Below, piece after piece: positions 24,661 to 33,477 of a stretch of 64,000 nt of DNA. The translations under genes were made by a program, and so were the position numbers. A model generated the notes under the pieces. That model was not told the DNA's origin and searched no databases. It was given only the letters and a program-made list of their open reading frames with translations. Origin of the DNA: an uncultured Acidimicrobiales bacterium (lineage in GTDB: Bacteria > Actinomycetota > Acidimicrobiia > Acidimicrobiales > SHLQ01); the NCBI GenBank assembly GCA_937922235.1, contig CAKZVC010000048.1:52513-116512 (forward strand), read 5' to 3'. The number at the start of each line of letters is the position of its first letter. Within the stretch, counting starts at the first letter, position 1.

Positions 24661-25833
24661 ATGAGCCCGGTGAAACCGATCGCTCTGCTTCTCGCAGTGA
24701 CACTTATTGCAACAGCCTGTTCGAGCGATTCGACCGACGCCCCCGCTTCTGAGGAAGTGGGGGTTTCGGCCGTCGAAGAGTCAGCGGAGACGGCAACGTC
24801 TGCCGAGACCTCCGAGACCACTGAGACCTCCGAGACCACGGTGCCGGCCCAGTCCGATGGCGAGCCCGACGACGAGGCCGAGGTGAGCAGTGAAGCGGTT
24901 GGCTCCACTGAGCTCGACCAGATCACGTACGGTCCGCTCTCGACCGAACCCGATTGTGCGTCGGTCGGCCGGTCGGCAATAGGCGTGCAGACCGGAACGA
25001 TCGAGTCTGGCGGCAGCGAGTACAGCTACCAGTGGACCGTTCCGAGCACCTACGTTGGCGAACCGATCCCGGTCGTTCTCGACTTTCACGGCCTTGGAAG
25101 TAACGGTGCCCAACAAGCCGCATTTTCTGGATGGTCAGCCAAGGCGGAGAAAGAGGGCTTTCTCAGCGTGCAACCCACCGGGCTGACAGTCACCGATGGG
25201 GTGCCATCGTGGGAACTGCCGCAGTTCGACTCGCCACTTCGAGATGACGTGGCGATGGTGGTCGACCTGATCGCCCATATCTCGGCGAACATCTGCATCG
25301 ACCCGGCCCGCATCTATGCCACAGGAATGGCGAACGGCGGCTTCTTCACCTCCGAGCTCGTGTGCGATCTCAGCGAGCGGATCGCCGCCGCAGCCTCGGT
25401 TGCCGGAACGACACATCACGAAAGCTGTGAGCCGACGCGAGCAGTTCCGTACCTTGCGTTCCACGGCACCGATGACACGACGGTGCCGTTCGCTGGCGGC
25501 GAAACCGAACTGGGCCTCGACGGTTCGGATGGGCCTGGCTTCTTCGCACAAGCCATGCCCGACGAGTTTGCCGAATTCGCCTCCGACTTCGGCTGCACTG
25601 ATCCCACCGATGCTGCCGTCACGCCAGCGATCACCCTCACGTCATGGACGGGGTGTGAAGATGGAGCTGAGCTCGGCTTCTACACGATCGCTGGAGCGGG
25701 ACACACCTGGCCAGGATCCGAAGTGTCCGCAGCAGCACCTTCGCTCGGAGTCACCAACACCGACATTGACGCCACCGACGTGACGTGGACGTTCTTCAGC
25801 CGCCAATCCCTCAACCCGGAAGCAACCGAATGA
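24661..25833 (+). CDS. Lipoprotein of the LpqC/PHB-depolymerase-like esterase family, nucleophile Ser replaced by Ala
   Basis: 390 residues. Signal peptide with lipobox LIATACSS (Cys20), an acidic Ser/Glu/Thr linker (about 22-85), then an alpha/beta-hydrolase domain of the feruloyl-esterase/polyhydroxybutyrate-depolymerase type (PVVLDFHGLGSNG, FLSVQPTG, YATGMANGG, HGTDDTTVPF, AGHTWPG). The nucleophile elbow, normally GMSNGG in this family, reads GMANGG: codon 224 is GCG (25330-25332), one base from TCG serine. The Asp and His of the triad remain. It may be a non-catalytic binder or a recent loss. It overlaps the next gene by 4 bp (ATGA), so both hydrolase-like lipoproteins are made together. 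Confidence 0.87.
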   Translation: MSPVKPIALLLAVTLIATACSSDSTDAPASEEVGVSAVEESAETATSAETSETTETSETTVPAQSDGEPDDEAEVSSEAVGSTELDQITYGPLSTEPDCASVGRSAIGVQTGTIESGGSEYSYQWTVPSTYVGEPIPVVLDFHGLGSNGAQQAAFSGWSAKAEKEGFLSVQPTGLTVTDGVPSWELPQFDSPLRDDVAMVVDLIAHISANICIDPARIYATGMANGGFFTSELVCDLSERIAAAASVAGTTHHESCEPTRAVPYLAFHGTDDTTVPFAGGETELGLDGSDGPGFFAQAMPDEFAEFASDFGCTDPTDAAVTPAITLTSWTGCEDGAELGFYTIAGAGHTWPGSEVSAAAPSLGVTNTDIDATDVTWTFFSRQSLNPEATE

Positions 25834-27653
25834 CCCCCCAGTTTTTCCGCACCCGAACCCGCCTACTCGCCCCATTGCTCGCGCTCGTCCTCGTCGCTGC
25901 GGCGTGCACCTCGAACCCGAGCGACACCGCTGAAGGCGCAACCACGACTGCTGCTCCGGCCGAAACGACAACAATCGCGGAAACAACCACCACGACCGAG
26001 GCCCCCGAGACAACCACCTCGACCGCGCCAGAGCCGCTGGTCGATTCGGTTGATTGGGAGATCTGTGGAGCGTTGCAGTGCGCGACGCTCGACGTGCCCG
26101 CCGACTACGACGACCCGAGCGCCGGCACGATTCCGTTGGCGATCAACGTGCTGCGCGCCACCGACACCGACCGTCGCATCGGTGTGCTGTTGGTCAACCC
26201 GGGCGGACCCGGCGCTCCGGGTAAGAGCCTGGCCGAGTCGTTCCAGTTCGGGGTCTTCCCCGAAGAGATCAACGAGCGATTCGACGTCGTGGGATTTGAC
26301 CCCCGCGGTGTTGGCGAGTCAGGTCCGTCGTTTGCCTGCGGTGCATCCGGCGAGCAACTCGCGATCCTCGACGACGTAGACGAGCTCTACGACACGCCCG
26401 AAGAGATCGCCGCTGGCGAGGCCGCAGTTCAGCTGTGCGTCGATTCGATGGGTGATCTTGCCGGCCGCATTCACACCGACTTCGTCGTGCGCGACATGGA
26501 CGAGATCCGCAAGGCAATGGGTGAGGAGCAGATCAGCTACCTCGGGTTCTCCTACGGGTCGCTCATCGGCGCATGGTACGCAACGGTGTTCCCCGACAAC
26601 GTCCGATCCATGGTGATCGATGGCGCGAACAACCCGCTCGACGACGACGCCACGTTCCAGGAACGCCTCGATTCGATCCGTGAAGAACTCCAACCGATCG
26701 AGGACCTGTTCGAGAAGGCGTTGGCGGCGTGTGCCGACCCAACGTGCCCGATCTACAACGGCGGCGACCCCGAGGGGTACTACTACCGAGCGTCGGAGAA
26801 GTTCAACATCATCAACGAAGCAAACAAGGACAACGACGACGTCGCATTCCTTTCGTTGATCACCCCGCTCTACAGCGAGAGCTCGTGGCCGCAGCTTTGG
26901 GAAGGCCTTGCGGCCCTGCAGGAGCGCAACGACCCGAGCGTGTTCAGCGAACTCTCCGAGTTCCAGCTTGGGCCAGATCCAGGTGAAGTGAACATCACTG
27001 CACACATCAACTGCCTCGATGCGTGGGCGCTACGCCCCGAGAAGACGCGCGAGGTTCGTCTTGCCGAAGACGCCGAGATCTTTGCGGTCGAAGACCAGCT
27101 CGAGACCGAATTCCCATTGGTTGCCGCCATTGGCGACACCGAGCCAGGCACGTGTCTGTTCTACGACACCATTGCCCCCAAGCCACTCGGCGGTCCGCTC
27201 GATGGTGGCGGCGTGCCGATCCTCGTTGTTGGCAACACCTCCGACCCAGTTACCTCGTTCGGTGAATCTGAAGAGCTCGCGAACGAGATTCTGTCTAACG
27301 GCATTCTGATTCGAGTTGATCACCCCGACCACACCGTCTATCCGTTCAATGACTGTGTGAATGCAGCAGTGAATGCTGCGCTCCTCGAAGCCGAGTATCC
27401 AACCGACGAGGTGAGCTGCGAACGTGAAGAAACCGACGGCTCGTTCTTGTTGGGCGTCACCTGCGCCCAGGTCGCACCATTGGTAGACCCGGCTCTCGAA
27501 GGCGACGCACTGGATATGGTGTGCGAACGATTCGCTGCCGAAGCGGTCACCCGCCTTGGACAAGACACGATCGATGCAGCCCTGATCGATCAAGACGAAA
27601 CCGCAGGCGAGCAACTGTTCGGCGTGCTTACCGACGTCCTCGCGGAGAGCTAG
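25830..27653 (+). CDS. Exported alpha/beta hydrolase, tripeptidyl-aminopeptidase (S33/TAP-like) family lipoprotein
   Basis: 607 residues from ATG 25830; an in-frame start 45 bp upstream lies inside the previous gene. Lipobox LVAAACTS (Cys26), Thr-rich linker to about 70, then the SlpD/TAP-type hydrolase: LLVNPGGPGAPGKSL (oxyanion region), DPRGVGESGPS, and nucleophile Ser241 in LGFSYGSLIGAWYA. The C-terminal TAP-like domain has VPILVVGNTSDPVTSFGES (Asp) and a HTVYPFNDCVN region (His). Family members cleave N-terminal tripeptides or esters outside the cell. Co-transcribed with the preceding esterase-like lipoprotein. Confidence 0.92.
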   Translation: MTPQFFRTRTRLLAPLLALVLVAAACTSNPSDTAEGATTTAAPAETTTIAETTTTTEAPETTTSTAPEPLVDSVDWEICGALQCATLDVPADYDDPSAGTIPLAINVLRATDTDRRIGVLLVNPGGPGAPGKSLAESFQFGVFPEEINERFDVVGFDPRGVGESGPSFACGASGEQLAILDDVDELYDTPEEIAAGEAAVQLCVDSMGDLAGRIHTDFVVRDMDEIRKAMGEEQISYLGFSYGSLIGAWYATVFPDNVRSMVIDGANNPLDDDATFQERLDSIREELQPIEDLFEKALAACADPTCPIYNGGDPEGYYYRASEKFNIINEANKDNDDVAFLSLITPLYSESSWPQLWEGLAALQERNDPSVFSELSEFQLGPDPGEVNITAHINCLDAWALRPEKTREVRLAEDAEIFAVEDQLETEFPLVAAIGDTEPGTCLFYDTIAPKPLGGPLDGGGVPILVVGNTSDPVTSFGESEELANEILSNGILIRVDHPDHTVYPFNDCVNAAVNAALLEAEYPTDEVSCEREETDGSFLLGVTCAQVAPLVDPALEGDALDMVCERFAAEAVTRLGQDTIDAALIDQDETAGEQLFGVLTDVLAES

Positions 27654-27657
27654 AGAT

Positions 27658-28650
27658 ATGACGACGATTGCTGAATTGCTAGAGAACAACCGCGCGCTCC
27701 TCATCGATGGCGCCATGGGTACCGAGCTGTTTGCTCGGGGCTTGACCGCGGGCGATCCGCCAGAGATGTGGAACATCGACCTTCCGGACACCGTCACCGA
27801 AGTGCACTCGGGGTACATCGCTGCGGGTTCCGACATCGTGCTGACCAACTCGTTTGGTGGCACGGCGTTTCGCTTGAAGCTGCACAAGCTCGACGATCGT
27901 GTAGTCGAGCTCAACCAAGCAGCCGCCCACGTTGCTCGTGCAGCAGCCGACGCGGCCGATCGCCCGGTGATTGTTGCTGGCTCGATGGGTCCGTCAGGCG
28001 AGCTGCTCGAACCAATGGGCGAGATGACCCCCGAGACTGCCGCTGCGGCATTCGAGCTCCAGGCCGAAGGCCTGACCTCGGGTGGCGTCGACCTGCTGTG
28101 GATCGAAACAATGTCGAGCCTTGACGAGGTCACCGCCGCGGTCGAAGGCGCTCGTCGCTCGTCGAACCTTCCGATCGCTGCCACGCTCAGCTTTGACACT
28201 GCTGGTCGCACGATGATGGGCGTTACCGGCGAGGACGCAGCGAAGCGGCTGACCGATTTGGGTCTGGCTGCGATCGGAGCGAACTGTGGCAACAACATCG
28301 CCGAGACCGAGAACGCGGTCATGCAGATCAAGGCAGGCGCAGGTGACACCCCGGTCATCGTGAAGTCGAACGCCGGTGTCCCCGAGTTCAAGGGCGAGAC
28401 GCTCGTGTACAACGGTTCGCCCGAGATCATGGGCGCACATGTTCAGCGGATGATTGACGCTGGGGTGCAGATCATCGGTGGGTGTTGCGGAACGTCGACC
28501 GGGCACCTCGAGTTCATGCGCGGTGTGATCGACGGAACGATCGAGGCGCCGGACCTTGCTGCTCCTGGGCCGAACCGGCCCGATGGCCCGACCGACGGCG
28601 CCGGTGCGGGTCGTGGTGCACGACGGAATCGTCGACGCCGCGCGAGCTAG
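27658..28650 (+). CDS. Homocysteine S-methyltransferase (betaine/methionine synthase-type barrel)
   Basis: 330 residues. TIM barrel with the opening LLIDGAMGTELFARGL, VLTNSFGG, GSMGPSGELLEPMG, and zinc ligands in GANCGNN and GGCCGTST (one Cys, then a Cys pair). These bind zinc and homocysteine in BHMT, MmuM and the N-terminal module of MetH. The product would be methionine. The methyl donor (betaine, S-methylmethionine or other) is not readable. The C-terminal tail is Gly/Pro/Arg-rich. It starts 4 bp after the TAP-like gene. Its stop abuts that of the convergent glycosyltransferase. Confidence 0.9.
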   Translation: MTTIAELLENNRALLIDGAMGTELFARGLTAGDPPEMWNIDLPDTVTEVHSGYIAAGSDIVLTNSFGGTAFRLKLHKLDDRVVELNQAAAHVARAAADAADRPVIVAGSMGPSGELLEPMGEMTPETAAAAFELQAEGLTSGGVDLLWIETMSSLDEVTAAVEGARRSSNLPIAATLSFDTAGRTMMGVTGEDAAKRLTDLGLAAIGANCGNNIAETENAVMQIKAGAGDTPVIVKSNAGVPEFKGETLVYNGSPEIMGAHVQRMIDAGVQIIGGCCGTSTGHLEFMRGVIDGTIEAPDLAAPGPNRPDGPTDGAGAGRGARRNRRRRAS

Positions 28651-29748
28651 CTACTCATCCAGAATTCGGCGAGCGTGTTCGTCCCATTGGAATGACTCGC
28701 GAGCGGCAACGAGGTTGGCTCGCCAGTGGGCGTATTCGTCGTCGGTAGCGGTCAATCCGGCATGCAGCTGATCACGCAGTGATCCGGTTGGGGCTGGGCC
28801 GATCTCGAGCTCTCGCACGCGGTCGGCTACCGATGTTCCTGCCGTTGAAATGACCGGTACGCCGTGGGCTATCGCTTGCATGACGACGCCGCTCTCCGAG
28901 CTGTAATCGGTGTACGGAACGAGCGCGAAGCCGGCCCAGGCAAACAGGTCGACAGCCTCCTCGTCGGGCACGAATTCGTTGCGAACCTCAATGGTTTCAA
29001 AGCGGCCGAGGGCAGCGAGTTGGTGAGCCACTTCTGGTGAGCTCGATGATCCAACGACCTTGATCGTGGTGTTGGGGTAGTCGCGATCGATGCTCGGTGC
29101 AGCGTCGAGCAGAACGTCGAGGCCGCTGTTGTTTCGCATCACACCGAAGAACAACACGTTGTTCCGGTTAGGGGTGGTGGACGCAGCGAGTTCGGGCGAT
29201 TCGGTCCAGGTGCCGTGGGGAACGACATCGATGTCGGTCGACCGGTTCGTTCGCATGTCGAGCAGCTCGCCGCGTTGGCGGTCGTTGTGTACCAACACCC
29301 GATGGGGGACGGCGAGCGCCGCAAGTGCTGCGGCATGCTTGAGTCGCTCGCGAGTCGACGTCAGGTGCGACTGGGTGTTGTGGACCATCGTGATCGGTGT
29401 CCACGAGGTGGTTGCCTTGACCATGCCGATCAGCCCAACTCGCGCTGGCGACGTGTCGTGGAAGATGACCGTGCCGATCGTTTTGCGGCGGCGTCGCAGG
29501 ATGCGGCCGATCTCGAGCTCTTGGCGCGCCCATCCCTTGTCCGGACCCGAAATAGGTTCGTTGGTCACCGTCTTGCCAGCATGCAGATGTGCGTGGGCGT
29601 TGAATGCCTCCGCCGGTTCGATGATCGTCACCTCAGCGCCGCGGTCGGCGAGTGCGTTGGCGACCTCTGCGCAGTAGCGGGGATGGCCACCGCGAGCGGC
29701 ACGACTGACGAGCGCTACTTGTGGGGGGAGGTTGGACGAGCGAGACAC
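28651..29748 (-). CDS. Glycosyltransferase, GT4-like
   Basis: 365 residues with a GT-B layout: N-terminal VALVSRAARGGHPRYCAEVANAL, a mid-protein inter-domain segment with VLFFGVMRNNSGLDVLLDAAP, and a C-terminal nucleotide-sugar-binding part (FVPDEEAVDLFAWAGFALVPYTDYSSESGVVMQAIAHGVPVIST) with the expected acidic residue before the Gly/Val block. No membrane helix or signal peptide, so a cytoplasmic or membrane-peripheral enzyme. Start is GTG 29748. Sugar and acceptor unknown; no glycan gene cluster surrounds it. Confidence 0.85.
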   Translation of the reverse strand: MSRSSNLPPQVALVSRAARGGHPRYCAEVANALADRGAEVTIIEPAEAFNAHAHLHAGKTVTNEPISGPDKGWARQELEIGRILRRRRKTIGTVIFHDTSPARVGLIGMVKATTSWTPITMVHNTQSHLTSTRERLKHAAALAALAVPHRVLVHNDRQRGELLDMRTNRSTDIDVVPHGTWTESPELAASTTPNRNNVLFFGVMRNNSGLDVLLDAAPSIDRDYPNTTIKVVGSSSSPEVAHQLAALGRFETIEVRNEFVPDEEAVDLFAWAGFALVPYTDYSSESGVVMQAIAHGVPVISTAGTSVADRVRELEIGPAPTGSLRDQLHAGLTATDDEYAHWRANLVAARESFQWDEHARRILDE

Positions 29749-29770
29749 TGCCTTGAGTTTGCCACGATGG

Positions 29771-30943
29771 CTAGGAAAGTACGGCCAACCGTCGGATCGC
29801 TTCGTCGAGAACCTCGTCCTTCTTGCAGAAGGCGAACCGGATGAGGTGCCGACCAGCTTCTTTTGTGGTGTAGAAGACCTCGCTGGGCACGGCGACGACG
29901 CCGGCGGCTTCGGGGAGTGCCAGGCAGAACTCGATGCTGGTGTTCGGCAGGTTGTTGCGCTCGGCGATGCCCCGAATGTCGCACGTGAGGAAGTAGGCGC
30001 CTTGCGTGTGGAGCACGTCGAAGCCAGCAGCTGCGAGCCCGCTGCTCAGGCGGTTGCGCTTGGCGAGAAGTTCGTTGCGGAGTCCGTCGAAGTACTCGTC
30101 ACCTAGTCGCAGGCCAACAGCGACGGCAGGTTGTAGCGGCGCCGCGTTTACGAACGTGAGGAACTGCTTGGCGGTCATCACGGCATTGCGGAGCTCGACC
30201 GGGCAGGTCGACCAGCCGACCTTCCAACCCGTGAACGAGAACGACTTGCCCGCCGAGCCAATACTGATCGTGCGCTCGCGCATGCCCGGGAGTGCGGCGA
30301 TGGGAATGTGTTCGCCGTCGAACACCATGTGCTGGTACACGTCGTCGCTCACGACGACGAGATCGTGCTCGATAGCGACTTCTGCGATCTGGGCGAGCTC
30401 CTCGCGGGTGAAAACTTTGCCAGTCGGGTTGTGCGGCGTGTTGAGCAAGATGACGCGGGTCTTGTCAGTGACGGCTGCGCGGAATGCGTTGATATCGAGC
30501 GGGTAGTTTGGCGCCTCGAGCAGAACTGGCTTCTTGATCGCCCCGGCCATGGCGATCGACGCGCTGTAGCTGTCGTAGCTCGGTTCGAACGTGATCACTT
30601 CGTCGCCGTGGTCGCAAAGGGCGAACATTGCGCCTGCGATTGCCTCGGTGGCCCCTGCAGTGATGAGGACCTCGGTGTCGGGGTCGTAGGTGAGCCCGTA
30701 GAAGCGCTCTTGGTGTTCGGCAACCGCGGCTCGGAGGTCGGGTTGGCCCGGAAGAGGCGGGTACTGGTTTGGTCCGTTGAGGACCGCGTGGGCGGCAACT
30801 TCGGCGAGCTCGGACGGGCCGTCGGTGTCGGGGAACCCTTGTCCGAGGTTGACCGCGTTGGTCTTTTGAGCGAGTGCGCTCATCTCGGCAAAGATCGTGG
30901 TTCCGAACCCGTGAAGACGTGGATTGCGCAGAGCTTCGACCAT
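29771..30943 (-). CDS. Class I/II PLP aminotransferase (DapC/kynurenine-aminotransferase-like)
   Basis: 390 residues from ATG 30943; the frame continues upstream across the divergent gene and is not used. Motifs: GFGTTIFAEMSALA, VNLGQGFPDTDGP, the pyridoxal-contact TAGATEAIAG, NTPHNPTGKVF, SDDVYQHMVF, Schiff-base lysine in SIGSAGKSFSFTGWKVGW, and C-terminal HLIRFAFCKKDEVL with substrate-binding Arg. This matches the subgroup with YbdL, kynurenine aminotransferase and actinobacterial N-succinyldiaminopimelate aminotransferase. A role in lysine biosynthesis is possible; no dap genes are adjacent. Confidence 0.9.
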   Translation of the reverse strand: MVEALRNPRLHGFGTTIFAEMSALAQKTNAVNLGQGFPDTDGPSELAEVAAHAVLNGPNQYPPLPGQPDLRAAVAEHQERFYGLTYDPDTEVLITAGATEAIAGAMFALCDHGDEVITFEPSYDSYSASIAMAGAIKKPVLLEAPNYPLDINAFRAAVTDKTRVILLNTPHNPTGKVFTREELAQIAEVAIEHDLVVVSDDVYQHMVFDGEHIPIAALPGMRERTISIGSAGKSFSFTGWKVGWSTCPVELRNAVMTAKQFLTFVNAAPLQPAVAVGLRLGDEYFDGLRNELLAKRNRLSSGLAAAGFDVLHTQGAYFLTCDIRGIAERNNLPNTSIEFCLALPEAAGVVAVPSEVFYTTKEAGRHLIRFAFCKKDEVLDEAIRRLAVLS

Positions 30944-30972
30944 GGGCACAGAGTCTGCCACGATGGTGCGTC

Positions 30973-32967
30973 GTGGGCTCAACCAATACCTCTCCCCGTT
31001 TGCTGCTCGGTGTCGACACCGGCGGCACCTACACCGACGCCGTCGTGCTCGATGCCGACTCTCGTGAGGTGTTGGCGTCGGCCAAGGCGCTGACGACCAG
31101 ACACGACCTGAGCGTTGGCGTGTCGAATGCGTTTGCGGCGATCGCCGAGTCACTCGATCCCGATCGGGTCGAGCTGGTGTCGATCTCGACGACGCTCGCA
31201 ACGAACGCGGTGGTCGAGGGGCATGGCAGCCCAGTGCTGGTGCTGTTGGTCGGCTTCGACGACAAGATGCTCGCTCGTACGAGCATCCACGAGTCATTTA
31301 GTGACGCGGTGGTCGAGACGATCGGTGGCGGCCATAACCACTACGGCTCTGAACGCGAGCCGCTCGATGTCGACGCGATCCGTAGCGCGCTCGCCACCCA
31401 CGGCTCGAACGTCAAGGCGGTGGCCGTAGCGTCGACCTTTGCCGTTAGAAACGCTGCTCACGAGCATGCGGTGCGCGATCTGGTGATGGTCGAATCCGAC
31501 CTTCCTGTGACAGTCTCCTCATCGCTCAGCGAATCGCTTGACGCACCGCGTCGTGCACTCACGACCGCGCTTAACGCTCGGCTGCTGTCTCGTATTAGTG
31601 ATCTCGTCGATGCATCCGCTCGCTCGCTCGACGCCCTCGGAATCACGGCGCCGGTCATGGTGGCTAAGGGCGATGGCTCGCTCGCTGCTGCTGACTCGGT
31701 GGCTCGACGCCCAATCGAGACGGTGCTTTCTGGTCCGGCGGCCTCGATCGTTGGTGCAGCCACGCTTACCGGCCTCGACGACTTTGTGTTGTCAGACATT
31801 GGCGGCACGACCACCGACGTTGGGCAGCTTCGGGCGGGCCGTCCCCGGCTCACCGCCGATGGTGCTCGGGTGGGTGGTTGGCGAACAATGGTTGAAGCCA
31901 TCGATGTCCGAACCACTGGCCTCGGCGGCGACAGCGAGGTCAACACCGATCGGATGGACATCACCGTTGGACCGCAGCGACACGTGCCACTGTCGCTCGT
32001 GGCCCAGGAGCATCCGGGCATTGTGAATGTCATGCGCGCCGACCTGGCCGAGCCGCCATCGCGCGACATCGCCGCCCGATTCGCGTTTCGCGTTGGCATG
32101 ACCGAATCGGTGGCGGGGTTGTCGTCGATCGAACAGCGGGTCTTTGAACGGCTGACAATCGCACCCGCATCGCTTCGGGACGTTGCGATGGGGGCGCTCG
32201 AACGCAGGGCCCTGAATGTGCTCGTTGACAAAGGCGTGGCGCAGATCGCCGGCTTCACCCCGTCAGATGCGGCCCACGTGCTGGGGTTGCAAGCCAACTG
32301 GTCGCTCGAGGGCGCAGCCGCCGGAGCTGCGCTCATGGCGTGGTACACGGGCGAAGATGCCGAAGAGTTCTGTCGCCGGGTGTGGTCGGAGACGGTCCGT
32401 CGTAGCGCAGGCTGCATTCTCGATGTGGCGTTCGATGCCACCGATGCTGCCTTTGGCGATGCCTTAGCGAACCCGCTCGTCGATGCGGTTGCTTCGGGTG
32501 ATGCCGGGTTCGGGGGAGTGGGCGTCCGGCTCTCGCTCGACGCTCCGATCGTGGCGGTCGGCGGGCCAGCTGCGGTGTATTACGACGAGGTCGCACGACG
32601 CTGCGGAGCCGAGCTCATCACGCCCGACAACTTCGCCGTGGCCAATGCTGTTGGAGCGGCTGCGGGTGAGATCGTCGTGCGAAGCCATGCAGAGGTGCAC
32701 ACCGATGGACCCAGCATGTTCCGGGTCGTCAGCGGTGAGGGAAGCGAGCAGGTATCCAACGCGACCGAAGCGATCGCAAAGGCAACCGAACGAGCTCGAC
32801 TTACAGCCACGGCTGCACTCGATGAACGATGTGCGGGCCTCACCAACCGAGGCGAAGCCGTCGAGCACATTGACGTTCTCCGCCATGATGCCCCCGACGC
32901 GACGGGCGACGAAGGGCTGTACTCGGCAATCGTCAACCTCGAACTGCGAGCTCGCCCCGTTGTCTAA
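30973..32967 (+). CDS. Hydantoinase/oxoprolinase A-family protein (HyuA-like)
   Basis: 664 residues from GTG 30973. The upstream frame overlaps the divergent aminotransferase and is rejected. N-terminal ASKHA-type ATPase signature LLGVDTGGTYTDAVVLD, then TTLATNAVVEGHGSPV and a second phosphate loop SDIGGTTTDVGQLRAGRP. It ends with a C-terminal actin-like region (GGPAAVYYDEVARRCGAELITPDNFAVANAVGAA). Family members are ATP-dependent lactamases or carboxylase subunits, usually paired with a HyuB subunit. No HyuB gene is near, so the substrate is unknown. No clear Shine-Dalgarno is visible; initiation may be leaderless. Confidence 0.87.
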   Translation: MGSTNTSPRLLLGVDTGGTYTDAVVLDADSREVLASAKALTTRHDLSVGVSNAFAAIAESLDPDRVELVSISTTLATNAVVEGHGSPVLVLLVGFDDKMLARTSIHESFSDAVVETIGGGHNHYGSEREPLDVDAIRSALATHGSNVKAVAVASTFAVRNAAHEHAVRDLVMVESDLPVTVSSSLSESLDAPRRALTTALNARLLSRISDLVDASARSLDALGITAPVMVAKGDGSLAAADSVARRPIETVLSGPAASIVGAATLTGLDDFVLSDIGGTTTDVGQLRAGRPRLTADGARVGGWRTMVEAIDVRTTGLGGDSEVNTDRMDITVGPQRHVPLSLVAQEHPGIVNVMRADLAEPPSRDIAARFAFRVGMTESVAGLSSIEQRVFERLTIAPASLRDVAMGALERRALNVLVDKGVAQIAGFTPSDAAHVLGLQANWSLEGAAAGAALMAWYTGEDAEEFCRRVWSETVRRSAGCILDVAFDATDAAFGDALANPLVDAVASGDAGFGGVGVRLSLDAPIVAVGGPAAVYYDEVARRCGAELITPDNFAVANAVGAAAGEIVVRSHAEVHTDGPSMFRVVSGEGSEQVSNATEAIAKATERARLTATAALDERCAGLTNRGEAVEHIDVLRHDAPDATGDEGLYSAIVNLELRARPVV

Positions 32968-33001
32968 CCGTCGGCACACGGTCGAAAGGATCGCAGCGTG
33001 G

Positions 33002-33394
33002 ATGACATCGAACGGCTCGTCGGGCGGGGTGGCAACCGATGTTCGTCTGGTCGTTGAGAGCGCCAACTCTGACATCGATGGGATCATCATCAAGCTAAGT
33101 CAGTGGGCAGGGCAGCCGGCACGCAACGAACTAGCGATGGCGGTCTTTGCGAGAACGTTCCACCCGCTCTGGCTTGGTTCGCTCGTGGTCGGCGAGGACG
33201 CATCGGTGTTTGTTGACGGAGTCCTTCCTGAAGGCGTCAAGATGGCAATGAACGCGGTCGGCTATCCAGGTACGCCTCCTGATCCAGCAGAACTGAACGA
33301 CGTCCTGGCGGCGCCGTTCGATGTTCAGTTCGGCGAAGGTTCGGCGCTACTCGTCGGAGCGTCGAGCACCGTGACGCTTGTGGTCGACAGCTAG
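33002..33394 (+). CDS. Hypothetical protein downstream of the HyuA-like gene
   Basis: 130 residues from ATG 33002, with AAGGA 13 bp upstream. It starts 34 bp after the HyuA-like gene on the same strand. The N-terminal half looks helical and amphipathic (ARNELAMAVFARTFHPLWLGSLV), the C-terminal half strand-like. No signal peptide, no Cys, no recognised motif. Its stop shares the bases CTAG with the stop of a small gene on the other strand. Possibly a small partner of the HyuA-like protein, from position only. Confidence 0.6.
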   Translation: MTSNGSSGGVATDVRLVVESANSDIDGIIIKLSQWAGQPARNELAMAVFARTFHPLWLGSLVVGEDASVFVDGVLPEGVKMAMNAVGYPGTPPDPAELNDVLAAPFDVQFGEGSALLVGASSTVTLVVDS

Positions 33395-33477
33395 AAAACG
33401 ATGAGTGCGCCGACGATGAGTGGCACCAGGAACAGCGCGAGGCCGAGCGAGATCAGAACCTTCTGACGGGTGTCCAC
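33391..33477 (-). CDS. 28-residue single-helix membrane peptide
   Basis: Reverse-strand frame GTG 33477 to TAG 33391. The product is a short charged head (DTRQK) followed by about 22 hydrophobic residues ending IVGALIVF. The GTG begins at the base after the TAA of the upstream lipoprotein gene, and AGGA lies 8 bp before it inside that gene, as in translationally coupled operons. It forms the third member of PAP2-like, lipoprotein, peptide. No function is known. Composition and coupling argue that it is real. Confidence 0.55.
   Translation of the reverse strand: MDTRQKVLISLGLALFLVPLIVGALIVF

Noticed and set aside
27030..28430. 466-residue minus-strand frame across the TAP-like and methyltransferase genes
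   Set aside because: Spans the boundary of two well-supported genes on the other strand; no motif or start signal.
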